64,000 nucleotides of DNA from SAR324 cluster bacterium (GTDB lineage Bacteria; SAR324; XYD2-FULL-50-16): assembly GCA_028282885.1 (NCBI GenBank), contig JANQGX010000020.1:1-64000 (forward strand), given 5' to 3'. Under the pieces are notes generated by a model, which was given only the letters and a program-made list of their open reading frames with translations, was not told the origin of the DNA and made no database searches. Each line of letters begins with the position of its first letter. The stretch's first letter is position 1. Of this stretch, positions 8,338 through 18,043 are shown piece after piece. The position numbers and the translations under genes were made by a program.

Positions 8338-9723
8338 ATGACACTGGATCTGTTCACGGGTTTGCTGCAGGAGTTTGGAATTCTGGGTGGATTGTTGCTG
8401 GTCGGTGTATTGTTGAGAGCTAAAGTCAGGCTGTTTCAGAACCTGTTTCTTCCCGCTGCGGTCATCGGCGGTTTCATAGGTCTTTTGCTGGGGCCGATTA
8501 TCATGAAATCCTATGCCATTCTTCCCATACCGGAAGAATTCATATCGGACTTCGCATTGATTCCGGGTATCTTGATCGTTCCGATCATCGCATCGGTACC
8601 ACTGGGGATTGGCATGGAAAGTCGGGATGCTGCCACACCCCGTTCAAAAAGTGGCATTCTGCCTATGTTTTTGTTGAGCACCGGTTGTGCCTTCGGCCTG
8701 TTTGCTATCGGGTTTGCAACAAACATTGTGTTTTCAAGTTTGCAGCCCGAGTTGGGGATATATCCCGCTTTTGGAATGGAGCTTTCGCTGGGATTTTCGG
8801 GGGGACACGGTACGGCAGGACTGATAGGCAATGTTCTTCAGCGTCTAAAACTTCCCTATTGGGAAGTGGCGCAGGGAGTGGCTGTTACATCAGCTACCGT
8901 TGGTCTCGTGGGTGGAATTCTCCTGGGAATGATATTGATAAACACTGCCGCCAGGAAAAACAAAATCGCCAATCTGGCCGATCCTTCCCTGATTCCACCG
9001 GAAATCCGTAAAGGCTACCAGTCGGATATAAGTCGACAGGAGGTTTCCTGCAGGGAAACAACACATACCTCTTCCATAGACAGTTTGACATTTCACGCAG
9101 CTATCATATTTGTGGTGTGCGGTTTGTCCTACGCCCTGGTCTCATTCCTCAAGGCTTACAAGGTACCCCTGCTTTCCAACATATTCGCCTGGGCCTATGC
9201 GATCGTTATTATGCTGATCGTTAACCAGATTTTAAAGAAGCTCAATCTCTCCTTCATGATCGATCATAAGATCAAAACCAAATTCACCTCTTTTCTGGTG
9301 GACTTTTCAATCGTGGCCGCTATTGCCAGTTTACCGGTTCAGGCGGTTCTGCAATTCGTTGTCCCCATGGTGCTGATGTTTGTTGTTGGCTTTGTTGTGA
9401 TCTACCTGGTTCTGATGGTTTTGGGACAAAAGCTGTTTGAAGACTTTGCCTTTGAAAGATCCATTGCGCTGTTCGGTCAAAACACCGGGGTGATCATGAC
9501 CGGAATTCTCTTGCTTCGTGTCTGTGATCCTGATATGAAAACCCCCGTGATGAAGGATTTTTCCATCAGCTATGCCCTGACCACCCTGCTCTGTTATGCC
9601 ATGTTGCTGCCGGTTATCAAACTGATTCCCAATGCGGGCGCCATCTTTATTTTAACCGGCTCGGTCGCGGTAATAGCCATCGTTCTGGCTGTTATTCATG
9701 CCAAGAAGACCAAAACTGTTTAA
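8338..9723 (+). CDS. GltS-type sodium/carboxylate symporter
   Basis: A 461-residue inner-membrane protein with about 11-12 helices, related to the GltS sodium/glutamate symporter family: an N-terminal LLVGVLLRAKVRLFQNLFLPAAVIGGF block, the glycine-rich re-entrant-like FSGGHGTAGLIG near residue 160, and a second conserved block SIALFGQNTGVIMTGILLLRV near residue 380. Family members use sodium to import glutamate or related carboxylates. It is somewhat longer than E. coli GltS (401), with an extra hydrophilic loop around residues 215-245. An excellent AAAGGAGAGG site precedes the ATG. As first gene of the cluster, 11 bases before the PadR gene, it is likely to import the substrate of the pathway; glutamate itself is not implied. 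Confidence 0.85.
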   Translation: MTLDLFTGLLQEFGILGGLLLVGVLLRAKVRLFQNLFLPAAVIGGFIGLLLGPIIMKSYAILPIPEEFISDFALIPGILIVPIIASVPLGIGMESRDAATPRSKSGILPMFLLSTGCAFGLFAIGFATNIVFSSLQPELGIYPAFGMELSLGFSGGHGTAGLIGNVLQRLKLPYWEVAQGVAVTSATVGLVGGILLGMILINTAARKNKIANLADPSLIPPEIRKGYQSDISRQEVSCRETTHTSSIDSLTFHAAIIFVVCGLSYALVSFLKAYKVPLLSNIFAWAYAIVIMLIVNQILKKLNLSFMIDHKIKTKFTSFLVDFSIVAAIASLPVQAVLQFVVPMVLMFVVGFVVIYLVLMVLGQKLFEDFAFERSIALFGQNTGVIMTGILLLRVCDPDMKTPVMKDFSISYALTTLLCYAMLLPVIKLIPNAGAIFILTGSVAVIAIVLAVIHAKKTKTV

Positions 9724-9734
9724 CGTGAGTTTTC

Positions 9735-10268
9735 ATGTCATTAAAATTTTCTATCCTGGGCCTGCTGCACTATCGTGATCTCCATGGCTATCGGATTAAA
9801 GAGGTCCTGGAGCAGAACTTCGGACATATGTGGACCATCAATTTCGGGCAGATTTATCCCAATCTCAAAAAAATGCTGGAAGAGGAGTTGATCACTGTTG
9901 AAGAGCAGAACTGTCTCGGAGAAAAAGGCCCCCCACGAAAACTATACTCCATTACGGAAAAAGGAAAGCAGGTATTTGCGGACTGGATCGCCTCTTCTCC
10001 CGAGAAGGCGATGCTGCTTCGTGATCCTTTTCTGATGCGATTTGTATTTTTCGGATTTGGCCGGAAAGCGGACGCACTGAAGATCGTCGAAGAGCAGTTA
10101 GAACAGTATCAAACTCAACTTCAGTTCAGGGAGCAGAATCTTGCAAAATGGCAACAGAACGATATCTACGTCAACCTGATGGCGGAGCTGGGAGTGAAAA
10201 TGAACAAGATGTTTCTGGAGTGGTTACAGAGTGCAAAACAGAGAATTATGGAATCTGAGGAGTCATAA
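9735..10268 (+). CDS. PadR-family transcriptional regulator
   Basis: A 177-residue regulator. Residues 1-80 form a PadR winged helix (ILGLLHYRDLHGYRIKEVL, then INFGQIYPNLKKMLEEELIT and the wing KLYSITEKGKQVF). Residues 90-170 form the C-terminal helical dimerisation arm (Vir_act_alpha_C type) with an EQLEQYQTQLQFREQNLAKW coiled stretch. PadR proteins repress operons until a phenolic or other small ligand is bound. It lies 11 bases after the transporter and 14 bases before the epimerase, in the same direction, so it probably controls its own operon; the ligand may be the pathway substrate. The AT-rich stretch near 8150-8190 is a possible operator. Confidence 0.9.
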   Translation: MSLKFSILGLLHYRDLHGYRIKEVLEQNFGHMWTINFGQIYPNLKKMLEEELITVEEQNCLGEKGPPRKLYSITEKGKQVFADWIASSPEKAMLLRDPFLMRFVFFGFGRKADALKIVEEQLEQYQTQLQFREQNLAKWQQNDIYVNLMAELGVKMNKMFLEWLQSAKQRIMESEES

Positions 10269-10282
10269 AGGGAGGATAGACT

Positions 10283-11272
10283 ATGGGATTTTCCGGAATT
10301 AGCCTGGTAACCGGTGCTGCCGGATTTATGGGAAGTCATGTTGTTGAATACCTGGTTGAAAAGGGGATCAGGGTCAGGGCCACAGCACGGCCCCGAAAAG
10401 ATCTCTCCTTTTTTGAAAAACTGGGCGTTGAGTATGTCCCTGCGGACCTAACAGATCCGGAAACCATTCCGAGACTTTTTGAAGGTGAGGTGGACAGGGT
10501 ATTCCACCTGGGAGCAATCTGCAATTTCTCGACACCTTTTGAGAAGCTATACCCGACCAACGTCCGCGGTGTTGATCTGATCACCGAGGAAGCAAGAAGA
10601 AAAGGTGTCAAGTGCTTTGTCCACGTTACATCAACCAGTGTCTATGGGTATTACCAGGGAACTCCCTTCAGGGAGGAGGATGAGAGAAATCCCGGGGATG
10701 CTTATGGCAAAAGCAAAAAAGCCGGGGAAGATATCGTTTTTGAAAAAATCAAACAGGGATTCCCGGCTATAGTTATCCGCCCATGTACCGTATACGGTCC
10801 TCGCTGTAATGACGGGGCTGGCAAGGCTTTTTCCAGACCTTCCACCATAGCGGCTATTCCCGGGAGCGGAAAACAACTTCTCTCCAATATCCGGGCCGAA
10901 GATGTGGCTGCAGCGGTTTATCACCTTTCGGAGCGCCCGGATACTTACGGTGAAACCTATAATATTGCGGAGGATTCAAACCCGACCCTGCAAGAAGCGC
11001 TGGTTCTTGCCGCTGAGACTTACGGTACCAAGATTCCGACACTGAAGCTGCCCCTGGGAATTGTAAAGCTGACAGCGGTGATTGACGGCTTCCTGTCGGG
11101 AATGAAAGGCAAGATACCGGATTTGGAATATACAGCAGTCAAATATCTCTACTATGACTATGTTGTGGACAACCGGAAGCTGGCAGATACCGGGTTTAAA
11201 ATGGAATTCCCTGACTTCGGGCAGTCTATAAGGCAGTTGGGAAAACTCTATCAGGAGCAGCGTTTTAACTAA
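10283..11272 (+). CDS. NAD(P)-dependent epimerase/dehydratase (extended SDR)
   Basis: A 329-residue extended short-chain dehydrogenase. It shows the nucleotide-binding TGAAGFMGSHV at 10-20, the HLGA motif, a catalytic Thr/Ser in VTSTSVYGYY and the YGKSK (YxxxK) pair, then the RPCTVYGPR segment. It is closest in look to the 3-beta-hydroxysteroid dehydrogenase/isomerase, dihydroflavonol reductase branch rather than sugar epimerases. In this cluster it could oxidise or reduce a hydroxyl/keto group of the pathway intermediate; that is inferred from position only. GGGAGG precedes the start, 14 bases after padR. Confidence 0.88.
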   Translation: MGFSGISLVTGAAGFMGSHVVEYLVEKGIRVRATARPRKDLSFFEKLGVEYVPADLTDPETIPRLFEGEVDRVFHLGAICNFSTPFEKLYPTNVRGVDLITEEARRKGVKCFVHVTSTSVYGYYQGTPFREEDERNPGDAYGKSKKAGEDIVFEKIKQGFPAIVIRPCTVYGPRCNDGAGKAFSRPSTIAAIPGSGKQLLSNIRAEDVAAAVYHLSERPDTYGETYNIAEDSNPTLQEALVLAAETYGTKIPTLKLPLGIVKLTAVIDGFLSGMKGKIPDLEYTAVKYLYYDYVVDNRKLADTGFKMEFPDFGQSIRQLGKLYQEQRFN

Positions 11273-11413
11273 CAGCCGCGAAATCGGAGATCTGTTTTAT
11301 CCGGAAATCAGGACAAACCTCACAACGGTAAGTCTTCCTCCAAAGGATCGTGAATGGAAAATCGGTACTTTGATTTGGTTGACTAGCCTTGTGATAACTA
11401 ATAAGGAGAGACC

Positions 11414-12244
11414 ATGGGACAGACAATTGTAATAACGGGATTGGCCCAGGGAATGGGTAGAGAAGTTGCCCTCATTCTGGCCGAGTCGGGATTTAACATC
11501 ACCGGATTCGATGTGGATAGTGAAGGAATCGCATCTCTTGAAAAGCAGTTGGATGGGATGAATGCCCGGCATTTTCTGAAAACAATCGATATTACCAACC
11601 GGGCATCAATACTGGAATTTCGGGACTCCGTATTGGAGCAGTTCGGACAGGTTGATACGGTCCTTTCCAATGTAGGTATCGGTTTTTTTGGCCCTTTTGA
11701 AGAGGTTGATTTGGAAGCTGCGTTGAAATGTTTGGAAATCAATGTCATTGGAGCCGCCGCCATCTTCCAGTCTTTTCTACCCTCCATGAGGGAACGGGGA
11801 AAGGGAAAAATGATAGCCATGTCCTCGTTGGTCGGGAAAATTCCTTTTCCTTTCGAATCCGTGTATACTGCGACCAAATTTGCATTGGAAGGATTGATGG
11901 AATCGATTGAATACGAGGTGGAACCTTTCGGTATCAAGGTGGCCATCGTACAACCTGCCCAGGTATCGACAAGTTTTGCTGCGAAAATTCATCAGCTTCC
12001 ACCGCAGGGATCTCCGTACCGGGAAAGAGCGGGTCGGTTCATCGATCGGGACAATGAGTTGATTAAGAATGCGACAACGCCTGCGGAAGCCTCCAGGAGA
12101 ATCGTTAATGTCATCCTTGCCGACAAACCGAAGCTGTATAACCAGGTTGATTTTATGAGCAGTTTTTTTCTGCTTCTAAACCGTATTCTTCCCAAAAGTA
12201 TACGCGATTCCATCCTGTTGAACCACATGGATATCAAGGTGTAG
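11414..12244 (+). CDS. Short-chain dehydrogenase/reductase (classical SDR)
   Basis: A 276-residue classical SDR. Cofactor loop TGLAQGMG at 8-15, an Asp at the end of strand 2 (GFDVD), favouring NAD over NADP, the SNVG loop, catalytic Ser in MSSLVG and YTATK as the YxxxK pair. The C-terminal 40 residues (FFLLLNRILPKSIRDSIL) are hydrophobic and may touch the membrane or a hydrophobic substrate. It probably oxidises a hydroxyacyl or alcohol intermediate. AAGGAGAG precedes the ATG; the gap of 141 bases from the epimerase gene holds no obvious terminator, so the operon probably continues. Confidence 0.9.
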   Translation: MGQTIVITGLAQGMGREVALILAESGFNITGFDVDSEGIASLEKQLDGMNARHFLKTIDITNRASILEFRDSVLEQFGQVDTVLSNVGIGFFGPFEEVDLEAALKCLEINVIGAAAIFQSFLPSMRERGKGKMIAMSSLVGKIPFPFESVYTATKFALEGLMESIEYEVEPFGIKVAIVQPAQVSTSFAAKIHQLPPQGSPYRERAGRFIDRDNELIKNATTPAEASRRIVNVILADKPKLYNQVDFMSSFFLLLNRILPKSIRDSILLNHMDIKV

Positions 12245-12329
12245 TTTGGGAATCCACCGCTTGGTATGAAAGCCTGAAAATTGAATTTGAATTCGGAAAA
12301 ATTCACCTGATTGTTGGAGAGAAGAAAAA

Positions 12330-14705
12330 ATGAATCTGATATCACCGGAAAAGATACAAAACACCAAGGTTGCCAGATTGAGGGATCGGATTATACAGGC
12401 ACCCCAGGAGGTCTGTGTGGAAAGGGCTCGTTATATCACCAGATCCATGGCCGCAAACTGGGATGAACATCCCCTGACTCGCATGAGCAAGGCCTTTGAG
12501 GATATTCTCAATCAGATCAGTGTGGCGATCAGGGCTGATGAACTGATTGTAGGCTGTCGTACCAGTAAGCTAAAAGGGGCGCCCCTCTTCCCCGAGAACA
12601 AGATCCGCTGGATTGAAGGTGATGTGGAGAACTTTGATAAAAGGGAAGTGCAGAGAGCCTTGATTCGGGAAGAGGAGAAAAAGGAAATCCTGGAAGAGGT
12701 TGTGCCGTTCTGGAATGGCAAGTCCGTTGAAGACCGATTTGAGGAGGTTCTACCCGAAGATATCCAGGACGATATCGATAAGTATATCTTTACTTTTATG
12801 CTGCAGATCACCTACGGCATTGGTCACTTTACCATGGCCCACGAACAGGTATTAAACCTTGGCCTGGAGGGAATCATCCGGAAGGCCCGGGAACGATTTG
12901 ATCAGTTGTCAACAGGGGAACAGGCAAGTGAGAAGGGCCTTTTCTATCAGGCTGCCATCAGGTCCATGAAGGCTGTTATCTCCTTTGCTGCACGTTATGC
13001 GGAACTGGCTGCTAAAATGGCCGGGAAAGAGACAGACCGGCAACGGGCGGCCGAACTATTAAAGATCTCGCAAATCTGCAGCAGGGTTCCGGGTAAGCCG
13101 GCGGAAACTTTCCACGAAGCAGTGCAGGCCTTCTATTTTATTCATCTCGTGGCCCAAATCGAGACCGGGGGAAACTCCATCTCACTGGGACGGGTTGATC
13201 AGATCCTCTACCCTTGGTTTAAACAGGATCTGGACAGGAATAAAGTTACAAATGATGAAGCAAGGGAACTGCTCTCCATGCTTTATCTGAAAACGAATGA
13301 AATCTGGAATGTACTTGAAGAAGCCTATATCCCGGGTGGAGAAGGACCGGAGGGAAAGACCACCCAAAATGCCACGGTCGGCGGATTGGACGCGGAAGGG
13401 AACGATGCTACCAACGAGCTGAGCTATATAGGTCTGGATGCATACGCAGCGGTACGTACGGTTCAGCCCAATTTTGGTGTACGCATTGGTCCGGAAGTTC
13501 CCGAAGATTTTTTCAAAAAGGCCATAGATTACGCCAAAGACGGAGTTCTGCTCCATTTTTTCAATGATGAAGCTATTATTGATTCCCTGTTGAATTCCGG
13601 ACATACCCTGGAGGATGCCAGAAACTACGGTGTTGTGGGATGTCTGGAACCCAATGCGCAGGGAAAAACCTTCGGCTCAACCTTCGCGGTTCAATTCAAT
13701 GGCATAAAATGTCTTGAACTGGCCCTTTCCAATGGCGTTGATAATATTTTTGGTTATCCGGTTGGCCTTGAAACCGGTGATCCCGCGGAATTTAAAACTT
13801 TTGAAGATCTGTGGAACGGCTATGACAAGCAATTCCGGCATTTTATGAATCAGATGATCCGCGGCATCGAATGCCTGGATCGGGTGATAGCCGAACAGCT
13901 CCCTTCACCTTTTGCTTCTGCGATGATTGAAGGACCATTGGAAAAAGGATTTGATCTGACGAAAGGCGGTGCCATCTACAACTCCACGGGTGTCCAATTG
14001 ATGGGCTTTTCCAATATTGCTGACAGCCTTTATGCCGTGAAAAAAGCCGTTCTGGAGGAAAAACGGTTCTCCATGGGCGATTTAAGTGAATGGTTGGCAA
14101 CCGACTGGCTGGATGCGGAGGATAAGCAGCAGTTTTTTTATAACAAGATTGATAAGTATGGAAATGACAAGACCGAGGTGGATGAGATGGCCGCCAGGGT
14201 TGCACATCACTTTTGCGATGTTTTGGAACCCTATCGCAACTTCAGGGGGGGCTCATTCTGGCCGGGAATTTTTTCGGTAGGATTCCATATCACCATGGGA
14301 GCTTTTACCGGTGCCAGTGCTGATGGAAGGTACGCAGGCGATAACTTTGGTAATGGGATTACACCGACCAACGGAGTGACTGTACAGGGGCCAACCGCAA
14401 TCATGAATTCGGTTACAAAACTGCCGCTAAACAGGGTATACAACGGGGCCAATCTGAACATGAGATTTCATGGTCGAAGAACCGGGACAGACAACCTTTT
14501 TAATATGATGAAAACGTATTTTGAAAAAGGCGGGGAGCAGGTCCAGTTCAATATGGTGGATACCGAAACCCTGGTTGCGGCTCAGCAGAATCCGAATCAA
14601 TATCGCGACCTGGTTGTCAGAATCAGCGGGTATTCAGGTCTTTTCACCAATCTCAGCGATATCGCCCAGGACGAAATCATCAAACGGACGGAGTTTGAAC
14701 TATAG
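12330..14705 (+). CDS. Glycyl radical enzyme (pyruvate formate-lyase family, dehydratase/lyase type)
   Basis: A 791-residue glycyl radical enzyme. The glycine radical site is Gly767 in VVRISGYSGLF near the C-terminus, the standard RVxGY-type motif. The thiyl-radical cysteine is Cys438 in GVVGCLEPN; Glu440 two residues on gives the C-x-E arrangement known from glycerol/diol dehydratase, hydroxyproline dehydratase, choline lyase, isethionate lyase and arylacetate decarboxylases. The GFSNIADSLYAVKKAV segment matches the same group. It therefore looks like a C-O, C-N, C-S or C-C lyase, not pyruvate formate-lyase. Length is normal for the family (about 780-850). A dedicated radical-SAM activase is absent from the cluster and must be supplied from elsewhere. 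The substrate is not known. Confidence 0.9.
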   Translation: MNLISPEKIQNTKVARLRDRIIQAPQEVCVERARYITRSMAANWDEHPLTRMSKAFEDILNQISVAIRADELIVGCRTSKLKGAPLFPENKIRWIEGDVENFDKREVQRALIREEEKKEILEEVVPFWNGKSVEDRFEEVLPEDIQDDIDKYIFTFMLQITYGIGHFTMAHEQVLNLGLEGIIRKARERFDQLSTGEQASEKGLFYQAAIRSMKAVISFAARYAELAAKMAGKETDRQRAAELLKISQICSRVPGKPAETFHEAVQAFYFIHLVAQIETGGNSISLGRVDQILYPWFKQDLDRNKVTNDEARELLSMLYLKTNEIWNVLEEAYIPGGEGPEGKTTQNATVGGLDAEGNDATNELSYIGLDAYAAVRTVQPNFGVRIGPEVPEDFFKKAIDYAKDGVLLHFFNDEAIIDSLLNSGHTLEDARNYGVVGCLEPNAQGKTFGSTFAVQFNGIKCLELALSNGVDNIFGYPVGLETGDPAEFKTFEDLWNGYDKQFRHFMNQMIRGIECLDRVIAEQLPSPFASAMIEGPLEKGFDLTKGGAIYNSTGVQLMGFSNIADSLYAVKKAVLEEKRFSMGDLSEWLATDWLDAEDKQQFFYNKIDKYGNDKTEVDEMAARVAHHFCDVLEPYRNFRGGSFWPGIFSVGFHITMGAFTGASADGRYAGDNFGNGITPTNGVTVQGPTAIMNSVTKLPLNRVYNGANLNMRFHGRRTGTDNLFNMMKTYFEKGGEQVQFNMVDTETLVAAQQNPNQYRDLVVRISGYSGLFTNLSDIAQDEIIKRTEFEL

Positions 14706-14825
14706 CCGGGCTGATAGCACTCGGTCGAGGGGGCTGTGATGGGGCTGGTAATAGAAAGCAACTGCGATCAAATCGAAGTTGGGTAAATTAACTGGTAACA
14801 ATAAGAACTAGGAATTGGAGATCAA

Positions 14826-15761
14826 ATGAGCAAGGTTATGTCGGCCAAGGAAGCCATCTCTCAGCATGTCAGGAGTGGCGATTTCCTGTTTATCGGCGGT
14901 TATGTTTGCAGATCACCATTTGCCGCCATTCATGAAATCGTCCGCCAGGGAATTGATGATCTGACCATCACCCGCAGCAATGCAGCGGATGATTTTGACT
15001 TGATGATCGGGGCGGGGTGTGTCAACCGTTTTATTGCCACCTTTCTCTCATTAGGAGTTTATGGTTTGGGAAGGTGCTTCAGGCGGTCACTTGAAAAGGG
15101 GATTCCGCATAAGATCGAGCTTGAAGAGTATTCCAATCTTTCCCTTCCCATGATGCTACTGGCCGGGGCAACAGGAATGCCCTTTGTTCCGGTAAAGGAT
15201 ATGATCGGCAGCGATCTGATGAAGGTAAAATCCTTTATGGGTGATGACAAATACAAGATCATCGATTCTCCATTCGACGGAAAACCGGTGTTGCTCGTAC
15301 CCGCTCTGAACCCGGATGTTGGGATCATACATGTACAGCAGGCTGATGAGAATGGTAACGCCCAGATCTGGGGAATCGGAGGAGATTGCCAGTACGGTGC
15401 CAATGCCTCCAAAAAGGTGATTGTCTTTTGTGAACGAATTGTCAGCCGGGAGACCATCGGTAAGGATCCTTCAAGAACCATTGTTCCGGCTGCCAAAGTA
15501 GTTGCAGTGGTAGAGGAACCCTTCGGGGCCCATCCGGGGTACACACCCGGGTTCTATGACACGGATTTTTCATTCGGATACCAGTACCAACAGGCCTCAA
15601 ATACCGAGGAGGGATTTCAGGATTTTCTCCGGGAGTGGGTCTACGATTTGGAAGACAGAACGGCTTATACCCAGCACTATATCCGGAAATTCGGGTTGGC
15701 CGCATATAAAAAACTGGAGGCGGAATTCGATTACAGCTACCCGGTCAGTTACGCCTATTAA
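14826..15761 (+). CDS. CoA-transferase subunit alpha (GctA-like)
   Basis: A 311-residue protein of the family I CoA-transferase alpha subunit, glutaconate CoA-transferase type: N-terminal KVMSAKEAISQHVRSGDFLFIGGY, then GADDLTIxRS-like sequence and LVPALNPDVGIIHVQQADENGNAQIWG near residue 155. It pairs with the beta subunit 26 bases downstream to move CoA from an acyl-CoA donor to the free acid of the pathway. Related IpdAB proteins of steroid degradation have the same fold but act as hydrolases, so the exact reaction is open. GGAG lies before the ATG. It follows the glycyl radical enzyme by 120 bases. Confidence 0.88.
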   Translation: MSKVMSAKEAISQHVRSGDFLFIGGYVCRSPFAAIHEIVRQGIDDLTITRSNAADDFDLMIGAGCVNRFIATFLSLGVYGLGRCFRRSLEKGIPHKIELEEYSNLSLPMMLLAGATGMPFVPVKDMIGSDLMKVKSFMGDDKYKIIDSPFDGKPVLLVPALNPDVGIIHVQQADENGNAQIWGIGGDCQYGANASKKVIVFCERIVSRETIGKDPSRTIVPAAKVVAVVEEPFGAHPGYTPGFYDTDFSFGYQYQQASNTEEGFQDFLREWVYDLEDRTAYTQHYIRKFGLAAYKKLEAEFDYSYPVSYAY

Positions 15762-15787
15762 TGTCGGTTAACCAAGGAGAATGATCT

Positions 15788-16588
15788 ATGACTAGCAAAG
15801 CCGGCGAGTACATAAAACCGGAATTAATGGCCTGTTGCGGCGCCAGAGAGATTAAGGATAATGATCTGGTTATTGTGGGAACCGGATTCCCTACCATGTC
15901 CGCCAATATCGCCAAATATACTCATGCCCCCAATGCTGTATTGATGCAGGAATCCGGTGTTGTTGACGCCCAACCCAAGCGAACCGCCCTGTCGGTCGGT
16001 GATCCCTGTCTCAATCCCGGGGCGGCCATGATCGGTGGTCTGGTGGATATTCTAGGAATGTTGCTGCAGGCCGGTTGGGTTGATGTAGGATTTCTCTCCG
16101 GCAGCCAGGTGGATAAATTCGGCAACATCAATACCACGGTCATCGGGGATTATGATCAGCCAAAATCCCGGTTGCCGGGTAGTGGAGGTGCCAATCCCAT
16201 CGGCTCCATGGCTCGCAAAACCCTGATCATCACCCTGCATGATAAAAGACGTCTGGTCGAGAGAGTGGATTTTGTCACTACTCCCGGATATATCGATGGA
16301 CCCGGCGCCAGGGAGAAATGGAATATGCCCGAAGGAAGCGGCCCGTCAGTGATCATCACCAACAAAGCCATTCTCAAGTTTGACAGCGAGACTTGCGAAG
16401 CTTATCTCGCCTCTTACCATCCGGGCAACACTGTTGAGGAGGTCCTGGACAATACCCCATGGGAACTTAAAGTTGCAGAGGATGTACATGAAACCCAACC
16501 ACCCACGGAAGAAGAAATCCGTGTTATTCGGGAAGTTTTGGATCCCTATCGAATGATCAGTGTTTACGAAAAGAAAGGATATGTCTAA
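15788..16588 (+). CDS. CoA-transferase subunit beta (GctB-like)
   Basis: A 266-residue beta subunit of the family I CoA-transferases. Glu55 in LMQESGVVD sits where glutaconate CoA-transferase carries its catalytic glutamate (Glu54) that forms the CoA thioester, so transferase activity is likely intact. Other family signatures are VGTGFPTMSANIAKYTHAPN, DVGFLSGSQVDKFGNINTT and GSGGANPIGSMA. The strong AAGGAG site and 26-base gap from the alpha subunit indicate tight coupling. Its stop codon overlaps the ribosome site of the next gene. Substrate acid unknown; the pairing with a dehydrogenase and an MmgE/PrpD enzyme suggests a dicarboxylate or hydroxy acid. Confidence 0.88.
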   Translation: MTSKAGEYIKPELMACCGAREIKDNDLVIVGTGFPTMSANIAKYTHAPNAVLMQESGVVDAQPKRTALSVGDPCLNPGAAMIGGLVDILGMLLQAGWVDVGFLSGSQVDKFGNINTTVIGDYDQPKSRLPGSGGANPIGSMARKTLIITLHDKRRLVERVDFVTTPGYIDGPGAREKWNMPEGSGPSVIITNKAILKFDSETCEAYLASYHPGNTVEEVLDNTPWELKVAEDVHETQPPTEEEIRVIREVLDPYRMISVYEKKGYV

Positions 16589-16598
16589 AGGAGCTCAA

Positions 16599-17966
16599 AT
16601 GGAATATACCCGCAAACTAGCCGAGTTTTGCTCTGCTGTTTCATATGATAAATTGCCGGATGAGATCATCGAAAAAGCCAAACAGTGTATTCTCGATTAC
16701 GTGGCCAATGTCTACGGATCTTTAGAACTTGAGGCTGTAAATCGCTCCGTTTCCTATGTGAAGTCAATTTCCGGAAACGGACCGGCTACAGTATTCGGAT
16801 GCGGATTTAGATCAGATCTCCACCACGCTGCCTTTATCAACGGAACGACGGCTGAAGCTATTGAGGCCCAGGACGGGGTCAGGTTCGGCGGGAACCACCC
16901 GGGGGTAGCAGTCATTCCGGCAGCCCTTGCTGTAGGAGAAATGGACGGGCTCGGCGGAAAAGATATCATTGAAGCCATCGTGGCCGGGTACGATGCCGCC
17001 AATCGGCCAGCCTCTGCCATGCATCCCTGGCACACCCTGTCCGGATTCCTACCGACCGGAACCTGCGGTGCTTTTGGTGCCGCCGCAGCCTACGGCCGAC
17101 TTAAAAAGTTTGATGCAGATAAAATGGCATCTGCCTTTGGTAATGCGGGTTATTTACTGCCTATTTCCATGGCGGAACAGTTGATGGGAGGATACACGAT
17201 AAAAATTGTGCAGGGAGGTCAGGCCGCCATTGCCGGTTTAATGGCTGCCGGTCTGGCTGCTCAGGATGTAAGCGGTGCCCCGTATACCCTGGAAGGATCT
17301 GATCTTAACGGGGGCTTCACGAAAATCACTACGGCAGCCGATCCCAAACTTGAGAGAATATCCGATGATCTGGGCGAGGTCTATTCCCTGTCCGACGTCT
17401 ATTTCAAACCGTTTACAGCCTGCAGGCACACCCACGGATCGGCACAGGCCATACTGGAGTTGCTGTCTGAAAATGATCTGGAAATCGGGGAAATCGAATC
17501 CATTGATGTTCACACCTATGGAATTGCCAAGTTGGCCGTAGGTAAGGAGGTCAATAAGGAGAGCACCTTTGTCTCTGCCCAGTTTTCCATCCCCTATGTC
17601 GTGGCGGTCTGTCTGATGGATGGAGAACTGGGGCCCAGGCAGCTTACCGAAAAAAGGCTGGCGGATAGTGACCTGTTGGCATTTTCCGAAAAAGTGGATG
17701 TCCACTCAGATGAAAAACTGGATGCTGTCTACCCGGACAAAACATCCAGCAAGGTGAAGATCAATTTTAAAAGCGGCACTTCCCTGGAAAAACAGGTGGA
17801 TGTACCAAAAGGTGATCCCAGGGATCCCATGACCACCGGAGATATTATTTCCAAGGTAAAACATTATGCCGGCGAACGAGACCAGGGCAGAATTGAAAGC
17901 CTCTGCCAAATGATCATGGATTTGGAAAACCTGGGTGATATCAGCTCGCTGGTCAGGATGATCTAG
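16599..17966 (+). CDS. MmgE/PrpD family protein (2-methylcitrate dehydratase-like)
   Basis: A 455-residue MmgE/PrpD protein. This family includes 2-methylcitrate dehydratase (PrpD), cis-aconitate decarboxylase and the iminodisuccinate epimerase, all acting on polycarboxylates without cofactor. Visible signatures: the helical N-terminal domain ending DGVRFGGNHPGVAVIPAALA, GYDAANRPASAMHP, GTCGAFGAAAAYGRL, and the C-terminal domain DVYFKPFTACRHTHGSAQAI. The start at 16599 is chosen because AAGGAG at 16588-16593 sits in front of it; a GTG at 16560 would overlap the CoA-transferase gene. It may dehydrate, hydrate or isomerise a tricarboxylate-like or acyl intermediate here. Confidence 0.9.
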   Translation: MEYTRKLAEFCSAVSYDKLPDEIIEKAKQCILDYVANVYGSLELEAVNRSVSYVKSISGNGPATVFGCGFRSDLHHAAFINGTTAEAIEAQDGVRFGGNHPGVAVIPAALAVGEMDGLGGKDIIEAIVAGYDAANRPASAMHPWHTLSGFLPTGTCGAFGAAAAYGRLKKFDADKMASAFGNAGYLLPISMAEQLMGGYTIKIVQGGQAAIAGLMAAGLAAQDVSGAPYTLEGSDLNGGFTKITTAADPKLERISDDLGEVYSLSDVYFKPFTACRHTHGSAQAILELLSENDLEIGEIESIDVHTYGIAKLAVGKEVNKESTFVSAQFSIPYVVAVCLMDGELGPRQLTEKRLADSDLLAFSEKVDVHSDEKLDAVYPDKTSSKVKINFKSGTSLEKQVDVPKGDPRDPMTTGDIISKVKHYAGERDQGRIESLCQMIMDLENLGDISSLVRMI

Positions 17967-18043
17967 TGGTATCAGGTAAACTATTCAAGTGATGATTCGC
18001 CTTAAGCAGGGGCAATCGCTATTTATAACATTTTAAGGGAAAT

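Noticed and set aside
12330..14705. Glycyl radical enzyme as benzylsuccinate/alkylsuccinate synthase (fumarate addition)
   Set aside because: The C-x-E active site and the dehydratase-like SNIADSLYAVKK segment point to a lyase/dehydratase type; no small BssB/BssC-like subunits or activase are present.
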